Positions 54,920 to 64,000 of a stretch of 64,000 nt of DNA are shown piece after piece. The notes beneath the pieces are model-generated. The model saw nothing but the letters and a program-made list of their open reading frames with translations, did not search any database and was not told where the DNA came from. Both the position numbers and the translations under genes were made by a program. This DNA comes from Lepidurus packardi (lineage: Eukaryota > Arthropoda > Branchiopoda > Notostraca > Triopsidae). Within the stretch, counting starts at the first letter, position 1; every line of letters begins with the position of its first letter. The stretch is taken from contig JAKZAN010000068.1 in the NCBI GenBank assembly GCA_023053545.1, positions 62,001-126,000 on the forward strand, read 5' to 3'.

Positions 54920-57367
54920 ACTGAATTAATTCCTTACGGACTTAATTAATTCCTTACGTAATTAATTAATTCCTTACGGTCTGAATTAATTCCGTACGGA
55001 TTTTATTAATTCCTTACGGACTGAATTAATTCATTACGGACTTAATTAATCCATTACGGACTGAATTATTTCCTTACGTACTGAAGTTATTTCTTACGGA
55101 CTGAATTAATTCCTTACGTACTGAAATAATTCCTTACGGACTGAATTAATTCCTTACGGACTGAATTAATTCCTTACGGACTGAATTAATTCCTTACGGA
55201 CTGAATTAATTCCTTACGGACTGAATTAATTCCTTAATTAATTCCTTACGGACTGAATTAATTTCATACGGACTGAATTAATTCATTACGGACTTAATTA
55301 ATCGATTACGGACTGAATTAATTCCTTACGTACTGAACTTATTCCTTACGGACTGAATTAATTCCTTACGGACTGAATTAATTCCTTACGGACTGAATTA
55401 ATTCCTTACGGACTGAATTAATACCTTACGGACTGAATTAAATCCTTACGGACTGAATTAATTCCTTACGGACTGAATTAATTCCTTACGGACTGAAATA
55501 ATTCCTTACTGACTGAATTAAATCCTTACGGACTGAATTAATTCCATTCGGACTGAATTAGTTCCTTAAGGACTGAATTAATTCCTTACGTACTTAATTA
55601 ATTCCTTACGGTCTGAATTAATTCCGTACGGATTTTATTAATTCCTTACGGACTGAATTAATTCATTACGGACTGAAGAAATTCCTTACGGACTGAATTA
55701 ATTCCGTACGGATTTTATTAATTCCTTACGGACTGAATTAATTCATTACGGACTGAAATAATTCCTTACGGACTGAATTAATTCCTTACGGACTGAATTA
55801 ATTCCTTACGGACTGAATTAATTCCTTACGGACTTAATTAATTCCTTACGTACTTTATTAATTCCTTACGGTCTGAATTAATTCCGTACGGATTTTATTA
55901 ATTCCTTACGGACTGAATCAATTCCGTACAGATTTTATTAATTCCTTACGGACTGAATAAATTCCTTACGAACTGAATTAATTCCGTACGGATTTTATTA
56001 ATTCCTTACGGACTGAATTAATTCATTACGGACTGAATTAATTCCTTACGGACTGAATTAATTCCTTAATTAATTCCTTACGGACTGAATTAATTTCATA
56101 CGGACTGAATTAATTCATTACGGACTTAATTAATCGATTACGGACTGAATTAATTCCTTACGGACTTAATTAATTCCTTACGTAATTAATTAATTCCTTA
56201 CGGTCTGAATTAATTCCGTACGGATTTTATTAATTCCTTACGGACTGAATTAATTCATTACGGACTTAATTAATCCATTACGGACTGAATTATTTCCTTA
56301 CGTACTGAAGTTATTTCTTACGGACTGAATTAATTCCTTACGTACTGAAATAATTCCTTACGGACTGAATTAATTCCTTACGGACTGAATTAATTCCTTA
56401 CGGACTGAATTAATTCCTTACGGACTGAATTAGTTCCTTACGGACTGAATTAATTCCTTAATTAATTCCTTACGGACTGAATTAATTTCATACGGACTGA
56501 ATTAATTCATTACGGACTTAATTAATCGATTACGGACTGAATTAATTCCTTACGTACTGAACTTATTCCTTACGGACTGAATTAATTCCTTACGGACTGA
56601 ATTAATTCCTTACGGACTGAATTAATTCCTTACGGACTGAATTAATACCTTACGGACTGAATTAAATCCTTACGGACTGAATTAATTCCTTACGGACTGA
56701 ATTAATTCCTTACGGACTGAAATAATTCCTTACTGACTGAATTAAATCCTTACGGACTGAATTAATTCCATTCGGACTGAATTAGTTCCTTAAGGACTGA
56801 ATTAATTCCTTACGTACTTAATTAATTCCTTACGGTCTGAATTAATTCCGTACGGATTTTATTAATTCCTTACGGACTGAATTAATTCATTACGGACTGA
56901 AGAAATTCCTTACGGACTGAATTAATTCCGTACGGATTTTATTAATTCCTTACGGACTGAATTAATTCATTACGGACTGAAATAATTCCTTACGGACTGA
57001 ATTAATTCCTTACGGACTGAATTAATTCCTTACGGACTGAATTAATTCCTTACGGACTTAATTAATTCCTTACGTACTTTATTAATTCCTTACGGTCTGA
57101 ATTAATTCCGTACGGATTTTATTAATTCCTTACGGACTGAATCAATTCCGTACAGATTTTATTAATTCCTTACGGACTGAATAAATTCCTTACGAACTGA
57201 ATTAATTCCGTACGGATTTTATTAATTCCTTACGGACTGAATTAATTCATTACGGACTGAATTAATTCCTTACGGACTGAATTAATTCCTTAATTAATTC
57301 CTTACGGACTGAATTAATTTCATACGGACTGAATTAATTCATTACGGACTTAATTAATCGATTACGG
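54920..57367 (+). repeat. 1,224-bp tandem duplication
   Basis: Copy 1 is about 54920-56143 and copy 2 about 56144-57367. The short monomers 55232 and 56456, and 56064 and 57288, are 1,224 bp apart. Private shared variants are TTACGTAATTAATTAA (54958 and 56182), GAAGTTATTTCTTACGG (about 55085 and 56309) and TTCCATTCGG (55543 and 56767). Copy 2 has a private TTAGTTCCTTACGG near 56429. Confidence 0.88.
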
Positions 57368-59850
57368 ACTGAATTAATTCCTTACGTACTGAACTTATTC
57401 CTTACGGACTGAATTAATTCCTTACGGACTGAATTAATACCTTACGGACTGAATTAAATCCTTACGGACTGAATTAATTCCTTACTTACTGAATTAATTC
57501 CTTACGGACTGAATTAATTCCTTACTGACTGAATTAATTCCTTACGGACTGAATTAATTCCTTACGGACTGAATTAATTCTTTACGGACTGAATTAATTC
57601 CTTACGGACTTAATTAATTCCTTACGTACTTAATTAATTCCTTACGGTCTGAATTAATTCCGTACGGATTTTATTAATTCCTTACGGACTGAATTAATTC
57701 ATTACGGACTTAATTAATCCATTACGGACTGAATTATTTCCTTACGTACTGAAGTTATTCCTTACGGACTGAATTAATTCCTTACGTACTGAAATAATTC
57801 CTTACGGACTGAATTAATTCCTTACGGACTGAATTAATTCCTTACGGACTGAATTAATTCCTTACGGACTGAATTAATTCCTTACGGACTGAATTAATTC
57901 CTTAATTAATTCCTTACGGACTGAATTAATTTCATACGGACTGAATTAATTCATTACGGACTTAATTAATCGATTACGGACTGAATTAATTCCTTACGTA
58001 CTGAACTTATTCCTTACGGACTGAATTAATTCCTTACGGACTGAATTAATTCTTTCCGGATTGAATTAAATCCTTACGGACTGAATTAATACCTTACGGA
58101 CTGAATTAAATCCTTACGGACTGAATTAATTCCTTACGGACTGAATTAATTCCTTACGGACTGAAATAATTCCTTACTGACTGAATTAAATCCTTACGGA
58201 CTGAATTAATTCCTTACGGACTGAATTAATTCCTTACGGACTGAATTAATTCCTTACGGACTGAAATAATTCCTTACTGACTGAATTAAATCCTTACGGA
58301 CTGAATTAATTCCTTTCGGACTGAATTAATTCCTTAAGGACTGAATTAATTCCTTACGTACTTAATTAATTCCTTACGGTCTGAATTAATTCCGTACGGA
58401 TTTTATTAATTCCTTACGGACTGAATTAATTCATTACGGACTGAAGAAATTCCTTACGGACTGAATTAATTCCGTACGGATTTTATTAATTCCTTACGGA
58501 CTGAATTAATTCATTACGGACTGAAATAATTCCTTACGGACTGAATTAATTCCTTACGGACTGAATTAATTCCTTACGGACTGAATTAATTCCTTACGGA
58601 CTTAATTAATTCCTTACGTACTTTATTAATTCCTTACGGTCTGAATTAATTCCGTACGGATTTTATTAATTCCTTACGGACTGAATCAATTCCGTACAGA
58701 TTTTATTAATTCCTTACGGACTGAATAAATTCCTTACGAACTGAATTAATTCCGTACGGATTTTATTAATTCCTTACGGACTGAATTAATTCATTACGGA
58801 CTGAATTAATTCCTTACGGACTGAATTAATTCCTTAATTAATTCCTTACGGACTGAATTAATTTCATACGGACTGAATTAATTCATTACGGACTTAATTA
58901 ATCGATTACGGACTGAATTAATTCCTTACGTACTGAACTTATTCCTTACGGACTGAATTAATTCCTTACGGACTGAATTAATACCTTACGGACTGAATTA
59001 AATCCTTACGGACTGAATTAATTCCTTACGGACTGAATTAATTCCTTACGGACTGAATTAATTCCTTACTGACTGAATTAATTCCTTACGGACTGAATTA
59101 ATTCCTTACGGACTGAATTAATTCTTTACGGACTGAATTAATTCCTTACGGACTTAATTAATTCCTTACGTACTTAATTAATTCCTTACGGTCTGAATTA
59201 ATTCCGTACGGATTTTATTAATTCCTTACGGACTGAATTAATTCATTACGGACTGAATTAATCCATTACGGACTGAATTATTTCCTTACGTACTGAAGTT
59301 ATTCCTTACGGACTGAATTAATTCCTTACGTACTGAAATAATTCCTTACGGACTGAATTAATTCCTTACGGACTGAATTAATTCCTTACGGACTGAATTA
59401 ATTCCTTACGGACTGAATTAATTCCTTACGGACTGAATTAATTCCTTAATTAATTCCTTACGGACTGAATTAATTTCATACGGACTGAATTAATTCATTA
59501 CGGACTTAATTAATCGATTACGGACTGAATTAATTCCTTACGTACTGAACTTATTCCTTACGGACTGAATTAATTCCTTACGGACTGAATTAATTCTTTC
59601 CGGACTGAATTAAATCCTTACGGACTGAATTAATACCTTACGGACTGAATTAAATCCTTACGGACTGAATTAATTCCTTACGGACTGAATTAATTCCTTA
59701 CGGACTGAAATAATTCCTTACTGACTGAATTAAATCCTTACGGACTGAATTAATTCCTTACGGACTGAATTAATTCCTTACGGACTGAATTAATTCCTTA
59801 CGGACTGAAATAATTCCTTACTGACTGAATTAAATCCTTACGGACTGAAT
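57288..59850 (+). repeat. 1,544-bp offset duplication (second copy partial)
   Basis: Copy 1 is 57288-58831 and copy 2 is about 58832-59850. The intervals 612 bp (57288 and 58832) match and the rare TTCTTTCCGG followed by TTAAATCC occurs near 58053 and 59597. Copy 1 has TTACTTACTGAA near 57481 and TTCCGGATTG; copy 2 has TTCCGGACTG. After about 59,850 copy 2 switches to a CGTACTTTATT block, so the next marker interval is 652 bp and not 932 bp. Confidence 0.83.
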
Positions 59851-60747
59851 TAATTCCTTACGTACTTTATTAATTCCTTACGGTCTGAATTAATTCCGTA
59901 CGGATTTTATTAATTCCTTACGGACTGAATTAATTCCGTACGGATTTTATTAATTCCTTACGGACTGAATAAATTCCTTACGAACTGAATTAATTCCGTA
60001 CGGATTTTATTAATTCCTTACGGACTGAATTAATTAATTACGGACTGAATTAATTCCTTACGGACTGAATTAATTCCTTACGGACTGAATTAATTCCTTA
60101 ATTAATTCCTTACGGACTGAATTAATTTCATACGGACTGAATTAATTCATTACGGACTTAATTAATCGATTACGGACTGAATTAATTCCTTACGTACTGA
60201 ACTTATTCCTTACGGACTGAATTAATTCCTTACGGACTGAATTAATTCCTTACGGACTGAATTAATTCCTTACGGACTGAATTAATACCTTACGGACTGA
60301 ATTAAATCCTTACGGACTGAATTAATTCCTTACGGACTGAATTAATTCCTTACGGACTGAAATAATTCCTTACTGACTGAATTAAATCCTTACGGACTGA
60401 ATTAATTCCTTACGGACTGAATTAATTCCTTACGGACTGAATTAATTCCTTACGGACTGAAATAATTCCTTACTGACTGAATTAAATCCTTACGGACTGA
60501 ATTAATTCCTTACGTACTTTATTAATTCCTTACGGTCTGAATTAATTCCGTACGGATTTTATTAATTCCTTACGGACTGAATTAATTCCGTACGGATTTT
60601 ATTAATTCCTTACGGACTGAATAAATTCCTTACGAACTGAATTAATTCCGTACGGATTTTATTAATTCCTTACGGACTGAATTAATTAATTACGGACTGA
60701 ATTAATTCCTTACGGACTGAATTAATTCCTTACGGACTGAATTAATT
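59444..60747 (+). repeat. 652-bp tandem pair
   Basis: Short monomers at 59444, 60096 and 60748 bound two 652-bp modules of the same composition. Each contains GAAATAATTCCTTACTGAC twice, a CGTACTTTATT monomer, two CCGTACGGATTTT monomers, GAATAAATTCC with TTACGAACTG, and TTAATTAATTACGG before the end. Copy 1 has the TTCTTTCCGG and TTAAATCC pair near 59597, replaced by canonical monomers in copy 2. A similar closing block precedes the short monomers at 61640, 63256 and 63808. Confidence 0.85.
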
Positions 60748-61719
60748 CCTTAATTAATTCCTTACGGACTGAATTAATTTCATACGGACTGAATTAATTC
60801 ATTACGGACTTAATTAATCGATTACGGACTGAATTAATTCCTTACGTACTGAACTTATTCCTTACGGACTGAATTAATACCTTACGGACTGAATTAAATC
60901 CTTACGGACTGAATTAATTCCTTGCGGACTGAATTAATTCCTTACGGATTGAATTAATTCCTTACTGACTGAATTAATTCCTTACGGACTGAATTAATTC
61001 CTTACGGACTGAATTAATTCCTTACGGACTGAAATAATTCCTTACTGACTGAATTAAATCCTTACGGACTGAATTAATTCCTTTCGGACTGAATTAGTTC
61101 CTTAAGTACTGAATTAATTCCTTACGTACTTAATTAATTCCTTACGGTCTGAATTAATTCCGTACGGATTTTATTAATTCCTTACGGAATGAATTAATTC
61201 ATTACGGACTGAAGAAATTCCTTACGAACTGAATTAATTCCGTACGGATTTTATTAATTCCTTACGGACTGAATTAATTCATTACGGACTGAAATAATTC
61301 CTCACGGACTGAATTAATTCCTTACGGACTGAATTAATTCCTTACGGACTGAATTAATTCCTTACGGACTTAATTAATTCCTTACGGACTGAATTAATTC
61401 CTTACGTACTTTATTAATTCCTTACGGTCTGAATTAATTCCGTACGGATTTTATTAATTCCTTACGGACTGAATTAATTCCGTACGGATTTTATTAATTC
61501 CTTACGGACTGAATAAATTCCTTACGAACTGAATTAATTCCGTACGGATTTTATTAATTCCTTACGGACTGAATTAATTAATTACGGACTGAATTAATTC
61601 CTTACGGACTGAATTAATTCCTTACGGACTGAATTAATTCCTTAATTAATTCCTTACGGACTGAATTAATTTCATACGGACTGAATTAATTCATTACGGA
61701 CTTAATTAATCGATTACGG

Positions 61720-62863
61720 ACTGAATTAATTCCTTACGTACTGAACTTATTCCTTACGGACTGAATTAATTCCTTACGGACTGAATTAATTCCTTACGGA
61801 CTGAATTAATTCCTTACGGACTGAATTAATTCCTTACGGACTTAATTAATTCCTTACGTACTTAATTAATTCCTTACGGTCTGAATTAATTCCGTACGGA
61901 TTTTATTAATTCCTTACGGACTGAATAAATTCCTTACGAACTGAATTAATTCCGTACGGATTTTATTAATTCCTTACGGACTGAAATAATTCATTACTGA
62001 CTGAATTAAATCCTTACGGACTGAATTAATTCCTTTCGGACTGAATTAGTTCCTTAAGGACTGAATTAATTCCTTACGTATTTAATTAATTCCTTACGGT
62101 CTGAATTAATTCCGTACGGATTTTATTAATTCCTTACGGACTGAATTAATTCATTACGGACTGAAGAAATTCCTTACGGACTGAATTAATTCCGTACGGA
62201 TTTTATTAATTCCTTACGGACTGAATTAATTCATTACGGACTGAAATAATTCCTTACGGACTGAATTAATTCATTACGGACTGAATTAATTCCTTAATTA
62301 ATTCCTTACGGACTGAATTAATTTCATACGGACTGAATTAATTCATTACGGACTTAATTAATCTATTACGGACTGAATTAATTCCTTACGTACTGAACTT
62401 ATTCCTTACGGACTGAATTAATTCCTTACGTACTTAATTAATTCCTTACGGTCTGAATTAATTCCGTACGGATTTTATTAATTCCTTACGGACTGAATAA
62501 ATTCCTTACGAACTGAATTAATTCCGTACGGATTTTATTAATTCCTTACGGACTGAAATAATTCATTACTGACTGAATTAAATCCTTACGGACTGAATTA
62601 ATTCCTTTCGGACTGAATTAGTTCCTTAAGGACTGAATTAATTCCTTACGTACTTAATTAATTCCTTACGGTCTGAATTAATTCCGTACGGATTTTATTA
62701 ATTCCTTACGGACTGAATTAATTCATTACGGACTGAAGAAATTCCTTACGGACTGAATTAATTCCGTACGGATTTTATTAATTCCTTACGGACTGAATTA
62801 ATTCATTACGGACTGAAATAATTCCTTACGGACTGAATTAATTCATTACGGACTGAATTAATT
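61720..62863 (+). repeat. 572-bp tandem pair
   Basis: Copies at about 61720-62291 and 62292-62863. Both carry GAAATAATTCATTACTGAC (61983 and 62555), TTAAATCC, TTCCTTTCGG, the TTAAGG monomer, GAAGAAATTCCTTACGG and TTCATTACGG before the marker. Copy 1 has TTACGTATTTAATT near 62080 where copy 2 has TTACGTACTTAATT. TTAATCTATTACGG follows the short monomers at 62292 and 62864. In this window it is otherwise limited to the 1,244-bp pair near 13.5 and 14.8 kb. Confidence 0.82.
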
Positions 62864-64000
62864 CCTTAATTAATTCCTTACGGACTGAATTAATTTCATA
62901 CGGACTGAATTAATTCATTACGGACTTAATTAATCTATTACGGACTGAATTAATTCCTTACGTACTGAACTTATTCCTTACGGACTGAATTAATTCCTTA
63001 CGGACTGAATTAATTCCTTACGGACTGAATTAATTCCTTACGGACTTAATTAATTCCTTACGGTCTGAATTAATTCCGTACGGATTTTATTAATTCCTTA
63101 CGGAATGAATTAATTCATTACGGACTGAAGAAATTCCTTACGAACTGAATTAATTCCGTACGGATTTTATTAATTCCTTACGGACTGAATTAATTAATTA
63201 CGGACTGAATTAATTCCTTACGGACTGAATTAATTCCTTACGGACTGAATTAATTCCTTAATTAATTCCTTACGGACTGAATTAATTTCATACGGACTGA
63301 ATTAATTCATTACGGACTTAATTAATCGATTACGGACTGAATTAATTCCTTACGTACTGAACTTATTCCTTACGGACTGAATTAATTCCTTACGGACTGA
63401 ATTAATTCCGTACGGATTTTATTAATTCCTTACGGACTGATTAAATTCCTTACGAACTGAATTAATTCCGTACGGATTTTATTAATTCCTTACGGACTGA
63501 AATAATTCATTACTGACTGAATTAAATCCTTACGGACTGAATTAATTCCTTTCGGACTGAATTAGTTCCTTAAGGACTGAATTAATTCCTTACGTACTTA
63601 ATTAATTCCTTACGGTCTGAATTAATTCCGTACGGATTTTATTAATTCCTTACGGAATGAATTAATTCATTACGGACTGAAGAAATTCCTTACGAACTGA
63701 ATTAATTCCGTACGGATTTTATTAATTCCTTACGGACTGAATTAATTAATTACGGACTGAATTAATTCCTTACGGACTGAATTAATTCCTTACGGACTGA
63801 ATTAATTCCTTAATTAATTCCTTACGGACTGAATTAATTTCATACGGACTGAATTAATTCATTACGGACTTAATTAATCGATTACAGACTGAATTAATTC
63901 CTTACGTACTGAACTTATTCCTTACGGACTGAATTAATTCCTTACGGACTGAATTAATTCCTTACGGACTGAATTAATTCCTTACGGACTGAATTAATAC

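Larger units (their letters stand above)
48160..63640 (+). repeat. Right domain with its own variant vocabulary
   Basis: Two linked monomers, TTCCTTTCGGACTGAA followed by a TTAGTTCCTTAAGG monomer, first appear near 48,180 and recur near 49300, 50900, 51520, 52480, 54365, 55545 (as TTCCATTCGG), 56770, 58315, 61080, 62035, 62600 and 63545. I did not find the TTAAGG type to the left. GAAATAATTCCTTACTGAC and GAAGAAATTCC followed by TTACGGACTG are also characteristic here. TTCTGTACGG, GGATTGAGTTAATTCC and the second diagnostic monomer, common before 46.7 kb, are absent. Higher-order units are shorter here, mostly 250-930 bp between markers. Confidence 0.82.
625..63819 (+). repeat. 98 copies of a 12-bp short monomer marking higher-order units
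   Basis: CCTTAATTAATT is the monomer lacking its core CGGACTGA. Starts: 625,1237,2189,2681,3813,4385,5437,6269,7181,8993,10165,10757,12189,12701,13473,13945,14717,15829,16622,17734,18126,19738,19950,20682,21174,21466,22178,23290,23322,24574,24606,25718,26110,27122,27694,27906,28638,29050,29402,29914,30686,31258,32450,32702,32874,33286,33997,34249,34421,34833,35605,35717,36289,37341,37913,38105,38277,38689,39461,40653,41165,41937,43129,44281,44693,45105,45877,46949,47201,47613,47865,48397,48989,49601,50412,50664,51016,51288,51640,51932,53164,53636,53948,54620 (first C is T),55232,56064,56456,57288,57900,58832,59444,60096,60748,61640,62292,62864,63256,63808. Each contains the palindrome TTAATTAA. 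Intervals range from 32 to 1,812 bp. Identical context argues for one ancestral 8-bp deletion spread by amplification. Confidence 0.96.
1..64000 (+). repeat. Satellite DNA array, 20-bp monomer, fills the whole window
   Basis: Direct tandem repeats of a 20-bp unit, consensus TTCCTTACGGACTGAATTAA (7 T, 6 A, 4 C, 3 G), run from the first to the last base; about 3,140 full monomers fit. All are in one orientation; I saw no reverse-complement block and no unique sequence, so the array continues beyond both edges. Coding is excluded: each canonical monomer carries a TAA and a TGA forward and two TAA on the reverse strand, and because 20 is not a multiple of 3 every frame meets a stop within 60 bp. 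The canonical monomer has no ATG on either strand. No promoter, tRNA, rRNA or terminator can be supported. Such arrays are known mainly from eukaryotic heterochromatin; species and chromosome location cannot be read from the sequence. Confidence 0.98.

Noticed and set aside
1-64000. Protein-coding repeat (low-complexity or silk-like open frames)
   Set aside because: Every frame on both strands meets TAA or TGA within 60 bp because the 20-bp unit cycles through all frames, and the canonical monomer has no ATG on either strand.
1-64000. CRISPR array
   Set aside because: Repeats are directly adjacent with no unique spacers, and there are no cas genes.
1-64000. Telomeric repeat
   Set aside because: The 20-bp unit contains no TTAGGG, TTAGG or TTTAGGG-like motif and lacks the G-rich strand bias.
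1-64000. CENP-B box in the monomer
   Set aside because: The required pattern (NTTCGNNNNANNCGGGN) is not met by the consensus; the TTTCGGACTGAA variants have TTCG but lack the CGGG half.
1-64000. Assembly or simulation artefact made of one repeated read
   Set aside because: Copies carry private variants in consistent order and the offsets differ by whole monomers. That argues for true duplication, though long-read support cannot be checked here.
1-64000. Short monomer as a unique TTAATTAA site
   Set aside because: TTAATTAA also arises in every GACTTAATTAATTCC monomer, so the palindrome alone does not define the marker; the CCTTAATTAATT context does.
1-64000. Bacterial-type promoter or terminator signals in the A/T-rich junctions
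   Set aside because: The TTAATT motifs recur every 20 bp with no gene, spacing logic or hairpin with a T tract beyond the repeat itself.

Overview
The whole 64 kb window is one uninterrupted tandem satellite array. No gene, RNA gene, transposon, CRISPR array or other unique sequence can be supported. The repeat unit is a 20-bp monomer, consensus TTCCTTACGGACTGAATTAA (35% G+C), present about 3,140 times, always in the same orientation. Arrays this long and pure are typical of eukaryotic heterochromatin (centromeric, pericentromeric, subtelomeric or sex-chromosome satellite). Nothing in the sequence identifies the species or chromosome location. The CpG in each monomer is well preserved, which fits a genome with little germline CpG methylation or very active homogenisation.

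The array is not a simple ladder. Monomers belong to about 20 recognisable variant types that recur in a fixed order, giving a hierarchical (higher-order) structure. The clearest punctuation is a 12-bp short monomer (CCTTAATTAATT) that lacks the 8-bp core CGGACTGA. I found 98 copies. Nearly all are followed by the same leader of variant monomers: canonical, TTTCATACGG, TTCATTACGGACTTAA, TCGATTACGG, canonical, TTCCTTACGTACTGAACTTA. The marker-to-marker distance is 12 bp plus a whole number of 20-bp units in 94 of 97 intervals. The three exceptions are off by one base each. A second diagnostic monomer (ATTTCTTTACGTACTGAAGT) occurs 23 times between 1 and 46.2 kb and then disappears.

Layout: 1-12.7 kb has higher-order copies of about 1.56-1.74 kb, with an 832-bp triplication (4.7-6.9 kb) and a 520-bp duplication (7.9-9.0 kb). 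From 12.7 to 31 kb there is a near-identical 1,244-bp tandem pair, several 1,112-bp modules and a 4.8-kb segment duplicated about 8 kb apart. From 31 to 46.8 kb there is a 1,548-bp pair with a third partial copy, and a 2,476-bp tandem pair. From 46.8 to 64 kb the units are smaller (472-1,544 bp) and the variant vocabulary is distinct (TTCGG/TTAAGG pair, GAAGAAATTCC). Together these show repeated unequal exchange or segmental amplification at several nested scales, with each part of the array homogenised locally. The array is best viewed as structural or chromosomal DNA; any protein-binding or transcriptional role is unproven.
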